A stretch of DNA of 22,167 nt from a virus. Within the stretch, counting starts at the first letter, position 1; each line of letters opens with the position of its first letter. Positions 6,287-14,895 of this stretch are shown here, piece after piece. The position numbers were made by a program, and so were the translations under genes. Below the pieces are notes generated by a model. That model worked only from the letters and a program-made list of their open reading frames with translations. It did not search any database and was not told where the DNA came from. Location: positions 1 through 22,167 of the IMG/VR virus record IMGVR_UViG_3300046425_000521, one strand, 5' to 3'.

Positions 6287-9135
6287 AAGATACCGACTTA
6301 GACATTTTAGCGGGCGAAATAAACGCATTCGTTACCGAGAAGACTGAACCGTTACAAAAGGGTTTGGCAGAAGTAGTAGAGCTTGTCGATGAGTTGATAC
6401 AGCAACCTGCGCCCGTAGAGGGCAAGGATGGTGCTGATGGCGCTGTCGGGCCCAAGGGTGATCAGGGCGACCAAGGCGAGCAAGGATTGACCGGGGAGAA
6501 AGGAGAGCAAGGTGAGCAAGGACAAGAAGGCCAGCCGGGAGAAGCCGGCGAGCAAGGCGACCAAGGCGAAGTCGGCCCCCAAGGCGAAGCGGGTGAGCAA
6601 GGTGAGCAAGGCGAAGCCGGCCCCAAAGGCGAAGACGGAGCCCAAGGTGAAGATGGCGCCAAAGGCGAAGAAGGCGCCCAAGGCGTCGGCATTGAAGTCG
6701 ATGTATGGGAAGATCGAGTCTACCGCGAAGGGGACCTGGTCCAGTATCACTTCGGCCAGTATTTCCGTGCTACGAAAGATACAGCGCAAAACCCAGACAA
6801 CGAAGATTGGGAGCGAGTAGGCAACCTTGGATTCAGGTTCGCTGGCGCTTACTCTCCCGAAGCTAAATTTCTACCCGGTGATCTTTACGTAAAGGACTAC
6901 GGCTGCTTCCTACAGACTGATGATGAGGCCAGGCTTATTGTCGGCCGCGGGCCAAAGGGACTGAAGGGAGCCAAAGGCCGTGACGGTACTGACGGCAAGG
7001 ATGGCATTGATGGCGCCCAGGGCGACACCATTGTCGATGTTGAGGTTGAGGGCGATCAGTTAATCGTATCGACCAAGACTGCCAAGGGAGAGACCAAGAC
7101 CTTTGGTGCTGACCTGGGCCCGGTGATGTTTGCTGCCGCCGAGATCACTAAGTCATATCACGCCTCAGAAGAGGATAAGATTTTCGATCGTGTTGAAGAG
7201 ACGGTCAAATTTCTAGTCGGCAATTACATGCACCACGCCGAAGACCAGAAGGCAGTTCCGGTCAGGTTCTATCGCGGACTTTACGAAGTAGGAGCCAGCT
7301 ACTCAGCCGGCGATATGATCACCTTTGGCAATGAGATCTATATTGCTCACAGGGCCAACAAAGGTCATTACCCGAAGGGCTCTGCCTTTGAGTCAGGCAT
7401 TGATTACTGGTTCCTGATTGGTGGCGCATCGTCCATGGGTAGCGGCAGCGGCTCTGGTGGCGGTGGCGGCGGAACAGATGGCGGCCCCATATTTACAAAC
7501 AATGTATTACTGACTAATCCGCAGAGAGAGACATCGGACATCCAAGGTCAGTACAACACTCAGCAAGATTTCAACCAGTATGTTGGCAACATCGTTGCAG
7601 ATCTAGAAGATCTCACTACAGACAAGGTAGCGACCCGGCCGGACATCCTTTTCCGGGATACGAAAGGCCGCTTTAGGGCTACGCCTGAGGAGATTGATCA
7701 GCTTACCAATCAGATGGAAGTGAACCGCTTTGTGCTCCAGCAGATAGAGGACATTGAAGCTGGTGAGATACCACCCGGGACGATCGTTGCTGAAGATCCG
7801 CCAGAGAATCCCGAGGAAGGGCTGTGCTGGTACGACACCGGCAGGCTTGAGCTTTTCGTGTATGCAAATGATGGCTGGTTTCCTTGCTCCCCGTTGGGCG
7901 CCCGGGTGGACGCTGGCGAGGCGCTACAGGCGCAGATACTGGGCCGCGTTGAAGCAGGCGAAGCAAAGCAAGAGATCATCGCCGCTGAGATCGTTCACGC
8001 ATTAGGCGAGCAGAGTGCGATTGAGGGCCGAGTCAAAGTTGGCGAAGGCGTGCAGCAGGAGATCAAAAGCGATCTAGTCACTCTTGAGAATAAGGTGAAG
8101 CAGATTGAGGGTGCGGTCGGTGAACATACGCTCAACTTCACTCAGAGCAATCAGACTCCGAGGCATGGCGAGTTCAACCTTCTCGACGATACCATGCAGA
8201 TGGTCTACAAGATCGAAGAGGCGGCGCACATTCAGATCAGCAATGTCGACGCTGACGGCTCGCCTGTCGATATTGACCGAGTCGGGGTTGGCGATGTCAT
8301 CCGTCTAGCGCATGGCGCTATGGGCATGGCCGAGTTGCGAGTTACTAGTGAGTCGCAAGGCTTCTTCAGTGTCACCAAGATCAACGGCGATCTAAACGAA
8401 ATGTTTGTCGGCCCATACGGGTTCGTCATGTTGTCGCAGTATGACCCGGCTGGCATAGCGACTATCGCCTACGTTGACCAGCAAGATGAAATCCTGCGTC
8501 AGGACACGCTGACTCTTAACGCCTACTTCGAGCGCGTCACTCTGAAAAACGAAGGCACCAACCAGCTACCTGATGAAACTGATTGGAAGATCAAGCAAGA
8601 GATAAACGGCAGTAGCAAAACCCTGCTGCATGTTCAAAACGGCCAGCTTGGCGCTTACAACCTCAAGACGCCAACCAGCGGTCATCACGCGACTCCGAAG
8701 AGTTACGTCGACGATGAAATAGCAAGAAAGTTTGCTGAGTTACAAGATCGGTTGGATGCGCCGCCCGGTCAGCCATTCACCTATCAGTCCGGCAGTAGCG
8801 GCATGAGTGAGAAGTGCTTTCAGTATTACAACTCTGACAGCAGGAACAAGATCCGCATCAGCACTAAGTCTCTCAACGTCGATTGGGCGAGCCAAAACAT
8901 TAGCGGAGACAGGTTCTGGGAGGGCAATGAAGGCCCACTGTTCTACACGATCTGGTATTACCCCGCGCTAGGCGCTGACGAAACCAGACGGAAGTGGAAG
9001 CAGAGAGCGCACGGCAGTATCGACAGGATCGATTGGCACGTCGCCGATGTCGTTTGCTACATCAAATCGCACCACACCAAAGAGAGCTTCACAGCAGACG
9101 CCATCTATTACATAACCATCTCAGGGATCTTTTGA
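6283..9135 (+). CDS. Large collagen-like fibre/adhesin
   Basis: A 950-residue modular protein, probably trimeric, starting with an ATGA overlap with the portal gene. In order: a helical N-terminus (1-44); 30 unbroken Gly-X-Y triplets (47-136) rich in Glu, Asp and Gln; a Tyr/Trp-rich module ([10 protein letters not shown], about 143-182) resembling small carbohydrate-binding folds; a second collagen run of nine triplets (223-249) richer in Lys; another Tyr/Trp module (about 332-380); a Gly/Ser hinge (386-397); a coiled-coil-prone segment (about 540-615); a beta-rich domain (about 616-720); a YVD fibre element (808-822); and a C-terminal domain (831-950). The 616-720 and C-terminal domains resemble parts of the next protein. 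It most likely projects from the virion and binds host or surface sugars. The exact attachment point is unknown. Confidence 0.85.
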   Translation: MKDTDLDILAGEINAFVTEKTEPLQKGLAEVVELVDELIQQPAPVEGKDGADGAVGPKGDQGDQGEQGLTGEKGEQGEQGQEGQPGEAGEQGDQGEVGPQGEAGEQGEQGEAGPKGEDGAQGEDGAKGEEGAQGVGIEVDVWEDRVYREGDLVQYHFGQYFRATKDTAQNPDNEDWERVGNLGFRFAGAYSPEAKFLPGDLYVKDYGCFLQTDDEARLIVGRGPKGLKGAKGRDGTDGKDGIDGAQGDTIVDVEVEGDQLIVSTKTAKGETKTFGADLGPVMFAAAEITKSYHASEEDKIFDRVEETVKFLVGNYMHHAEDQKAVPVRFYRGLYEVGASYSAGDMITFGNEIYIAHRANKGHYPKGSAFESGIDYWFLIGGASSMGSGSGSGGGGGGTDGGPIFTNNVLLTNPQRETSDIQGQYNTQQDFNQYVGNIVADLEDLTTDKVATRPDILFRDTKGRFRATPEEIDQLTNQMEVNRFVLQQIEDIEAGEIPPGTIVAEDPPENPEEGLCWYDTGRLELFVYANDGWFPCSPLGARVDAGEALQAQILGRVEAGEAKQEIIAAEIVHALGEQSAIEGRVKVGEGVQQEIKSDLVTLENKVKQIEGAVGEHTLNFTQSNQTPRHGEFNLLDDTMQMVYKIEEAAHIQISNVDADGSPVDIDRVGVGDVIRLAHGAMGMAELRVTSESQGFFSVTKINGDLNEMFVGPYGFVMLSQYDPAGIATIAYVDQQDEILRQDTLTLNAYFERVTLKNEGTNQLPDETDWKIKQEINGSSKTLLHVQNGQLGAYNLKTPTSGHHATPKSYVDDEIARKFAELQDRLDAPPGQPFTYQSGSSGMSEKCFQYYNSDSRNKIRISTKSLNVDWASQNISGDRFWEGNEGPLFYTIWYYPALGADETRRKWKQRAHGSIDRIDWHVADVVCYIKSHHTKESFTADAIYYITISGIF
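6421..6690 (+). repeat. Collagen-like repeat, 30 Gly-X-Y triplets
   Basis: Codes residues 47-136 of the large fibre with no interruption of the Gly-X-Y period. Positions X and Y are mostly Glu, Gln, Asp, Lys, Ala and Pro, so the rod is strongly acidic. At DNA level the 9-bp period is imperfect (GGCGAGCAA, GGCGACCAA and similar units). The regular composition also creates long open frames on the opposite strand, which are artefacts. Confidence 0.9.
6949..7029 (+). repeat. Second collagen-like run, nine triplets
   Basis: Codes residues 223-249 of the large fibre ([19 protein letters not shown] and onwards). It is rich in Lys and Asp, unlike the Glu/Gln-rich first run, and is separated from it by a globular module of about 85 residues. 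Confidence 0.85.
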
Positions 9136-9137
9136 TT

Positions 9138-10676
9138 ATGAGCTTACCAGAGAAGCCTTGGGCAGAAGGCGCTACCTTCACTAATGAAGAGACAGGCGTT
9201 GAGTACACCTTTGATGGTCAGAAGTGGCTGGCGTCTGGTGGAGCCGAGGCTGATGACGCAACACTGGCACTGATTAATGAAGTTGATCGCACTAGCCAAA
9301 TGCGCGATGAAGTCCTCGACGCGAAGATAGACCAAGAGTCCAATTTAAACACTGTCGCCCATATTAAGTTCGAGGATCAGATTCTGCGTTGTTATGCTTG
9401 GTCTGAGGGTGACAATGAAAGCCTTGAAAGAAAGCTTACTAAGGTCGATGAAGGATTACAGGCGCAGATTGATGATCTGCCCACTACTGAATACGTAGAC
9501 ACTGGCGACCGGCAACTGCAAGCAGAGATCGACCAGGTGGCGCTCGCGCTCGAGACGTTATTAGTCCAGCGGGAGCACGGTAAGTGGAAGTATGTTGGGT
9601 TCTCTGGCGATAACATCCCGCGCAATGCTGGCGAGTTTGCGTTGATCTCTGATGATCTGTCAGCAAACGATAACATCATCACGCTGAACACAACGGACTT
9701 GGACGGAACGACTCACGGCTTCGGCGATGTCGACGTCGGTGATTACGTTGAGATCGTCGACCTTGATGAGCCTGCTAATTACGTTCTGTTTGTGGTTGCG
9801 AAGAAGCCAGATGGAACGGGCATCGTCAACGTCGAGGTGGCGCTGAAGGACAAGGGTCAGAACATCCTGATCGGTGAGACTTGCGAGATACGCTTCTTCC
9901 AAGTCAACGAGCAAGACCTGCAATTAACGGATCTGGACGCGCGCTATCTGAAGAAGACCGGCGGCAATCTGACCGGCGGCATCAACATGGGAACAAACCC
10001 CATTATGTCGGTTCAGTATTTGGGGATGACCGGCGCTAAGTGCATCCAAGAGGCCCAGACAACCAGAATCAAGTTCGACGGAAAAGTGACCATTGCCAAG
10101 ACAGGCACAAACAAGGATGGCTTTGTACTAAAGGGCGCGACAGCCGATGGACCCGACAAAGATTTGCTTAGTGTATATCACAACGACACTGGCCTTGATG
10201 CGATCAACTACAAAGGCAAGCAGGACAGCGAGACCAATCTAGCGACGGTCGGTTATGTCGACAACGCGGTCGGGTCTGCATCGCAAAGCGCAAACATTGT
10301 GTCCTATTTCCAGATCAAGGGTGCGGGTCTCGATGAGGGTTGCTTCAATATGCTGGATATAGGCGGCAGAGTCTGCTCCAAGTCTAAGGACGCAAGGTTC
10401 CTTGAGTACCACATTATTGAGGGCTTTGAAGACTGCGAGTGGATGGGGTATGACCTAACAGGCAAGGGCCAAATACACCTTACGAGCATGGATGGAAAGA
10501 TCCACCTGTCGAAGTTTATAACGGGCGCGTCGAGGCGCGACGGGGAAACCGGAGGCGACGCTACCACAGGTGCAGTGTGGACGTTTGACCTAGAAGAATA
10601 CGGCCATACAAACGATCAGACTTTGAGTGGTAATTACTTCCTGCAATTTGATCGATGTCTGAGGGAGCCGTCTTGA
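9138..10676 (+). CDS. Tail-fibre-like protein related to the large fibre
   Basis: A 512-residue probable fibre. I chose ATG 9138, 2 nt after the previous stop; the frame is open back to 8994, but that part lies inside the upstream gene and looks non-coding. Residues 1-35 (PWAEGATFTNEETGVEYTF then W30) form a short Trp/Tyr module seen in variant form in other proteins of this window. Helical, coiled-coil-prone stretches follow (about 40-145). The domain at 150-258 (PRNAGEFALI, DVDVGDYVEI) resembles residues 616-720 of the large fibre. ARYLKKTGGNLTGGI (268-282) is a classic fibre repeat signature and TVGYVDNAV (370-378) a classic YVD element. The C-terminal 120 residues share an EGCF motif with the large fibre's end (EKCF). 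Role: adhesion, inferred. Confidence 0.8.
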   Translation: MSLPEKPWAEGATFTNEETGVEYTFDGQKWLASGGAEADDATLALINEVDRTSQMRDEVLDAKIDQESNLNTVAHIKFEDQILRCYAWSEGDNESLERKLTKVDEGLQAQIDDLPTTEYVDTGDRQLQAEIDQVALALETLLVQREHGKWKYVGFSGDNIPRNAGEFALISDDLSANDNIITLNTTDLDGTTHGFGDVDVGDYVEIVDLDEPANYVLFVVAKKPDGTGIVNVEVALKDKGQNILIGETCEIRFFQVNEQDLQLTDLDARYLKKTGGNLTGGINMGTNPIMSVQYLGMTGAKCIQEAQTTRIKFDGKVTIAKTGTNKDGFVLKGATADGPDKDLLSVYHNDTGLDAINYKGKQDSETNLATVGYVDNAVGSASQSANIVSYFQIKGAGLDEGCFNMLDIGGRVCSKSKDARFLEYHIIEGFEDCEWMGYDLTGKGQIHLTSMDGKIHLSKFITGASRRDGETGGDATTGAVWTFDLEEYGHTNDQTLSGNYFLQFDRCLREPS

Positions 10677-10677
10677 A

Positions 10678-10902
10678 ATGGCAAGTGACCCTATACAAAT
10701 TGGTGGTATCACCTGGCAGAACGATTTTCAGCGCCCTACTGGCGTTGTCGCTGGTGCAGCAAACCCGGCAATGGATCCTATCAATATTGCAAACAGTCAG
10801 ATACCTGCGGATTCGGCCAAGATGCCTTACACCGCTAAAGGGGTTGACACAGTTCCCAGTACAGACAGTACGCGCGGAAGAATCATCGACGTTCGGGTGT
10901 GA
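10678..10902 (+). CDS. Small protein of the fibre cluster
   Basis: A 74-residue protein of unknown function. It starts 1 nt after the preceding stop, with GGGAG at 10663-10667 as ribosome binding site. It is rich in Ile, Pro, Asp and Thr (IQIGGITWQNDF near the start, RGRIIDVRV at the end), with no membrane segment and no recognised domain. The spacing to both neighbours is 1-3 nt, so it is part of the fibre operon. A structural adaptor or fibre-assembly role is possible, but only from position. Confidence 0.6.
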   Translation: MASDPIQIGGITWQNDFQRPTGVVAGAANPAMDPINIANSQIPADSAKMPYTAKGVDTVPSTDSTRGRIIDVRV

Positions 10903-10905
10903 ATT

Positions 10906-11202
10906 ATGAGTAAGAATATAGTTTCAGATTTACCGCCACCTCCAGAGGATGTCGAAGTCGGTGACTTCTGGACTGACACTGGAGGAACTGGTGGTAATCA
11001 GCTGTTTGTATGGCAGGGAGATTTTTACGTATCTGCCTCTGGCTATGCTGAGCAAGTAACAACAACGGCTGATGTGCAGCTGACCAACCCGATTGCGCGC
11101 GGAGCTAACACTCAGGAAGACGCAAACAGTTTAATCGATGAACGGCTATCAGCATTAGAGACTGAGATTGTGGCCGGCAACTATCAAGTAGCGAGGAGCT
11201 AA
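10906..11202 (+). CDS. Small fibre-associated protein
   Basis: A 98-residue protein. Residues 8-46 (PPPPEDVEVGDFWTD then LFVWQGDFY) form a short Pro/Trp module like residues 505-540 of the large fibre ([15 protein letters not shown] then LFVYANDGW). VQLTNP (57-62) followed by an acidic, Gln/Asp-containing helix also recalls VLLTNP at 408-413 of the large fibre. The last residues, EIVAGNYQVARS, closely match the end of the next protein. It looks like a cut-down piece of fibre architecture and may be an adaptor between fibres. It has a weak ribosome binding site and a 3-nt gap from the previous gene. Confidence 0.65.
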   Translation: MSKNIVSDLPPPPEDVEVGDFWTDTGGTGGNQLFVWQGDFYVSASGYAEQVTTTADVQLTNPIARGANTQEDANSLIDERLSALETEIVAGNYQVARS

Positions 11203-11205
11203 ATA

Positions 11206-12066
11206 ATGACTACCATGATCCAGAAGATCGGTAACGGAGCACCCGCTGCGGGGCAATTGAAGCGTGGTGAGTTAGGTTTAGATCTAAGCTCAAACGTAAT
11301 CTACTCAAGCTCTAACGGGACGGACATTCTCGTGATGGGTATTAGCGAGGTTAAGTGGGACGAGATAACTGGCCTGCCCGACTTCATCTTGACTATCGAT
11401 CCTAGTAATCCTGATTACATTGATATTACTGAACTTGAGGGAAGGGTTGAGGTCAACGAGGAAGCCATTAGTAATAACGCTTCTGCCATTAGCAGTAACG
11501 CTTCCGACATCCTGCAGAACCAAAATGATATTAAGGCTTTGCAGATCACTGTAGACGGTGACCCAGACGATGGAGACGATGACGGTCTGTCTGGTCAAGT
11601 TGCAGTTAACGTAACAGAGATTGCCAACCTTTGGGCTGCACTGGGGGATGCCGTTACCGGGCTGGTCCTGGGTGGAAAGTACGACGCCGAAAATAATCAG
11701 GTGCTCGATGTTACCCCGGACGGAACTTCAGCGGGCCTGGTTGACGGTCAAAACCTACCAATTAGCGAAGATACTAAAGGGGTTTACGTCATTGTCACGG
11801 TTGGCGGGACGTTGGAAGGCACTCAGGTGCAATCTCCCGCCACCGGCGACCACCGAGCGGATGGGAACCAGGCATTCCCAGGGGATTGGCTTTTGTCTGA
11901 TGGTCAGCATGGATGGATCTTGATGGATTTCCACACTGATGCGACAGAGTGGGGAACTATCGGTGGGACGCTTGCTAATCAGACCGACCTTATGACTGAG
12001 TTTGCCAACTACATCAAGAAGACTGACACGATTGATGCCGGCAATTACACTGCAGCACGTAAATAG
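11206..12066 (+). CDS. Fibre-like protein with coiled coil
   Basis: A 286-residue probable fibre. GAGGAG at 11193-11198 is a strong ribosome binding site. The N-terminus (QKIGNGAPAAGQLKRGELGLD, within 6-26) is the common fibre start in which a basic strand is followed by GEL-x-x-D; the next gene has a related start. Residues 73-115 are a probable coiled coil (ELEGRVEVNEEAI, SNNASAISSNASDIL). An Asp-rich loop (117-127) could bind divalent metal. Residues 155-245 form a beta-rich domain ending GDWLLSDGQHGWILMDF, a motif frequent in phage fibre proteins. The C-terminus, DTIDAGNYTAARK, matches the end of the preceding protein. Role in adhesion is inferred. Confidence 0.7.
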   Translation: MTTMIQKIGNGAPAAGQLKRGELGLDLSSNVIYSSSNGTDILVMGISEVKWDEITGLPDFILTIDPSNPDYIDITELEGRVEVNEEAISNNASAISSNASDILQNQNDIKALQITVDGDPDDGDDDGLSGQVAVNVTEIANLWAALGDAVTGLVLGGKYDAENNQVLDVTPDGTSAGLVDGQNLPISEDTKGVYVIVTVGGTLEGTQVQSPATGDHRADGNQAFPGDWLLSDGQHGWILMDFHTDATEWGTIGGTLANQTDLMTEFANYIKKTDTIDAGNYTAARK

Positions 12067-12080
12067 TTAGGAGATTTCTG

Positions 12081-14252
12081 GTGTCTAACACTATCAAGAT
12101 TAAGCGAGGGGTCGGTAAGCCTGACAGTCTAGAGGCGGGCGAGCTTGCTATAGACACAGATACCGGCGCACTTTATTCGTTGGTCGGTAGTGTTGTAACT
12201 GAGATAAACGAGCCGCCAGAAGGCGTCGACCTGTCTAATTTAATCGACAGCACGAAGAAGAACGACGTAGTCGAGGGTTCGTTTCAGATTGTATGGGATG
12301 ACTCAGCAGATGCAGACTTCCCGTTCAACGGGCGCATTGGCTACAACAAAAACTCAAACGATCCCAATTCACTAGACGGCTCCTTCTTGTACGTTAACGG
12401 TAATCGCGGCACGTTCAGCATAGGCCGTGATGGTGACGTTGAGTTACATGGCCCTTCAGAGATACTGGGCATTGCTGACCGACTGACAAGCGAGCGCCCT
12501 TGGATTACCGGGTTCTCTTATGTGCAGGCGGCTGACTTCTTAGACGCTGACGGCAACAGCATTGTCGGTGGCGGTGGTGCAAGCGATTGGGCAAGTATCA
12601 CAGGTAAACCAACAGAGTTTACACCCGAGGCTCACACCCATGAGATAAGTGAAGTAAATGGACTTAAATCAGAGCTTAATCTCAAGCTCAACATTGACCA
12701 GCAAGTTTGGAAGTACTACCCCGACGAATATAGATTCGTTAGCCTCGGCTTTGGTGGATACACCAGAGGTGAGTTCTGGGCGCTAAGTGTGGAACCCTTG
12801 TCCAACTTGGCAGGAGAACTCAGCCGGTTAGAAGAAACGGTGATGGTTGACAAATTGGAAGCAACCGACATTTTTGGGCCATATCTGAAAATAACCGCAC
12901 CCAATATAGAGATTGGTATTGACGGGCAGGATGACCCCGGAAGTCTTGTTGCCAAAGCCCCGGCGTATTTTCGGAATGCTTTCTCTGTTGAACACACGAT
13001 CTTGGGCGGTCTCAATATTACCGCCGCTGATGCAGACCGACCTGATGAATTGCCTTACGGCGCAGATGAGAAGTCTGTCCAGTACGCCCTGTCCGTAACC
13101 CATCAAACCCTTGGTCGAACGGTAGAGATTGACAAAGACGGTACGATCCGCGCTCGCGCCTTTACCGACATGGACGGTAACGCTATCGGTGGTGGCGGTT
13201 CACTTCCAGACGCCGATGTTCAAGGTTCAATTTTGGTGTGTCAGAGTGGCGGGTGGGAGGCATCCCAGAACTTCATCGTCGACGATGACTGTGACTTTGA
13301 GTTGCGTATGACTCACGGTGAGTTGACATACTCTCGCGCGGAGTATGGCGTCGACCCAGAATACCCTTGGAGTGAACACGAGCCGTTTTTTATGCTTCAT
13401 GGTGTTAATGATCAGGTCGTTATTGGTGATCTCAAATATAGCCCACATATTGAAATTAGGGCCGGAGTAGATCCAGACGAAGATCGACGTGCGCGGGTGA
13501 CTGTTGAGGGAACCATAACGGCAGATGATTACCTCGACGCAGACGGCAACAGCATCGTCGGTACTGGCGGTGGTGGCGGTGACGTTGATCTCTCCGAGTA
13601 TTACACCAAGACCGAGTCAGATGGTAAGTATCAGGTTCAAGGGAACTACGCTGTAGTCGGCGCGTCGTATACCAAGGCCGAGTCCGACACCAAGTGGCAA
13701 CCGAAAGGAAGCTATCAACCGGCTGGCAACTATGCGGCGTCCAATCACAACCACAGCGGTGTCTACCAGCCAGCAGGAAGTTACGCGGCGTCCAACCACA
13801 ATCACAGCGGCGTTTATGCTCCTGCAAGCCACAGCCACAGCTACGCCGCTGTGGGCGCTTCCTACACCAAGGCTGAAAGTGATGCCAAGTACGAGTTAAA
13901 GGGCGCAGGCGGCGGCGGTGATTTTGTTCCGCTGTCGGGTAACTCAACTATCGCAGGGACGCTCACAGCGACAGACTTTGTTGCTACAAGTGACGTGCGT
14001 CTAAAGAGAAACATCATAGACGCTCCTTTGGGCGTCATAGAGCAGTTAAACGGCAGGGAGTGGGAGTGGAACAAGACCGGCGCTAAAGGCTCTGGCGTGA
14101 TCGCACAGGAGCTTGAGCAGGTGCTACCCCATCTTGTCAATGAAGACTCTGAAGGGATGAAAGCAGTTTCCTACAGCGGTTTGACGGCTTACTTGATTGA
14201 GGCTGTTAAGGAGTTATCAGCGAGGGTCAAGGATCTGGAGGGGTCTAAGTAA
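12081..14252 (+). CDS. Long tail fibre with S74 chaperone
   Basis: A 723-residue fibre with a GTG start and AGGAG at 12069-12073. The N-terminus carries the GELAIDTDTGALY motif. There are three D-x-DGN-x-I elements followed by Gly-rich hinges (L154, D363 and L485 regions). HTH at 185-187 and later NHNH (555-558, 572-575) and HSH (584-586) give paired histidines of the H-x-H type that bind iron in trimeric phage fibres. Residues 545-578 are two 17-residue repeats. The C-terminal 90 residues are a peptidase S74 intramolecular chaperone: SDVRLKRNI (637-645) holds the expected Ser and Lys, followed by the GVIAQELEQVLP helix and a terminal coiled coil. In this family the domain drives trimerisation and then cuts itself off, so the mature fibre should end just before S637. 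Confidence 0.9.
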   Translation: MSNTIKIKRGVGKPDSLEAGELAIDTDTGALYSLVGSVVTEINEPPEGVDLSNLIDSTKKNDVVEGSFQIVWDDSADADFPFNGRIGYNKNSNDPNSLDGSFLYVNGNRGTFSIGRDGDVELHGPSEILGIADRLTSERPWITGFSYVQAADFLDADGNSIVGGGGASDWASITGKPTEFTPEAHTHEISEVNGLKSELNLKLNIDQQVWKYYPDEYRFVSLGFGGYTRGEFWALSVEPLSNLAGELSRLEETVMVDKLEATDIFGPYLKITAPNIEIGIDGQDDPGSLVAKAPAYFRNAFSVEHTILGGLNITAADADRPDELPYGADEKSVQYALSVTHQTLGRTVEIDKDGTIRARAFTDMDGNAIGGGGSLPDADVQGSILVCQSGGWEASQNFIVDDDCDFELRMTHGELTYSRAEYGVDPEYPWSEHEPFFMLHGVNDQVVIGDLKYSPHIEIRAGVDPDEDRRARVTVEGTITADDYLDADGNSIVGTGGGGGDVDLSEYYTKTESDGKYQVQGNYAVVGASYTKAESDTKWQPKGSYQPAGNYAASNHNHSGVYQPAGSYAASNHNHSGVYAPASHSHSYAAVGASYTKAESDAKYELKGAGGGGDFVPLSGNSTIAGTLTATDFVATSDVRLKRNIIDAPLGVIEQLNGREWEWNKTGAKGSGVIAQELEQVLPHLVNEDSEGMKAVSYSGLTAYLIEAVKELSARVKDLEGSK
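13713..13814 (+). repeat. Two 51-bp repeats coding H-x-H units
   Basis: Two copies of a 17-residue unit, Y-Q-P-A-G-(N/S)-YAASNHNHSGV, code residues 545-561 and 562-578 of the long fibre. A degenerate third unit (YAPASHSHSYAAV) follows. The DNA copies differ at several third codon positions, so the duplication is not very recent or has been under protein-level selection. Confidence 0.85.
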
Positions 14253-14893
14253 TGGCTATTGGATCAAATCTTGCTCAGGCCGCTCTTGATATAGGCTTGC
14301 CGGGATCTCCCCTGACCAGTGTGCATTTTAGGGCTAGGATAGCTGGCTTCCAAACAGGTCCAATTGGGCTTGCCCAGTTAAAAGGCGCAACAACCGCAAT
14401 GTGTTACAGCCACAACTCCAACTACGGCTTGGCACCCGCTAACCCTTATACGAGTTATTGCAAAGAACAAAACAGCAATCGTAGAGACATAACTTTTCCG
14501 ACCGGAGATAAAACTGAGCAGGTTTTAGTAACTTGCTCTTGCAATACTGCAAATGTAGACGCTTTTGCTGAGATCAGGTATCCGGGTTACTCCGAAGCAG
14601 GCACCTACAATGTCTCAGGTCAGGCAGATCTTACAGGGATATACCAAGCTCCGTCTGCGCCTTGGTCTATGTCCGCTGTTGCCAATAGCAATGGGTGGCT
14701 GAGTGGGTCACAGGTCGTACCTTGGAACTTAGAAGGGCAGTCGAAGACAAATATCAATGCTAATTTTTCTGTCCCTGCTGGGTATCCCTATATAACTTTA
14801 ATTTGCTATCAGTTAGTTCGAATATCTGAAGGTGCCAGATATAACACTGACTACAACAGCGTCTTTACCAACGTCAGATTAAGGAAACTTTAA
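14252..14893 (+). CDS. Putative fibre tip or fibre companion protein
   Basis: A 213-residue protein with no firm family match. The start shares 1 nt with the upstream stop, and GGAGG at 14237-14241 is the ribosome binding site. The N-terminal part (PLTSVHFRARIAGF, then GPIGLAQLKGA, about 20-46) resembles the element 'ISFSDIR...G...ISLS' common near the ends of phage fibre proteins. The rest is beta-rich, with many Asn, Ser and Tyr residues and cysteines at 51, 70, 95 and 97, which is unusual for these proteins. It has no signal peptide or membrane segment. Placed right after an S74-containing fibre, it may be a receptor-binding tip or accessory, but that is inference. Confidence 0.6.
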   Translation: MAIGSNLAQAALDIGLPGSPLTSVHFRARIAGFQTGPIGLAQLKGATTAMCYSHNSNYGLAPANPYTSYCKEQNSNRRDITFPTGDKTEQVLVTCSCNTANVDAFAEIRYPGYSEAGTYNVSGQADLTGIYQAPSAPWSMSAVANSNGWLSGSQVVPWNLEGQSKTNINANFSVPAGYPYITLICYQLVRISEGARYNTDYNSVFTNVRLRKL

Positions 14894-14895
14894 GA

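Noticed and set aside
6352-6789. Long reading frames on the opposite strand and in a second frame over the collagen repeat
   Set aside because: They are by-products of the regular GGC-rich repeat and have low-complexity, implausible products.
8994-9137. N-terminal extension of the fibre gene that begins at 9138
   Set aside because: It lies entirely inside the end of the large fibre gene, is full of Arg, His and Leu unlike the rest, and ATG 9138 follows the upstream stop by 2 nt.
8770-10676. Diversity-generating retroelement acting on the fibre tips
   Set aside because: The two diverged C-terminal domains prompted the idea, but there is no reverse transcriptase, no template repeat and no A-biased variable repeat in the window.
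10844-10849. Promoter at TTGACA inside the small fibre-cluster gene
   Set aside because: No -10-like hexamer occurs 16-18 bp downstream. The same holds for TTGACA near 12847 and 13323.
13456-13947. Antisense frame over the H-x-H repeats
   Set aside because: It is Arg/His/Cys-rich because it is the complement of the repeat; it is not a gene.
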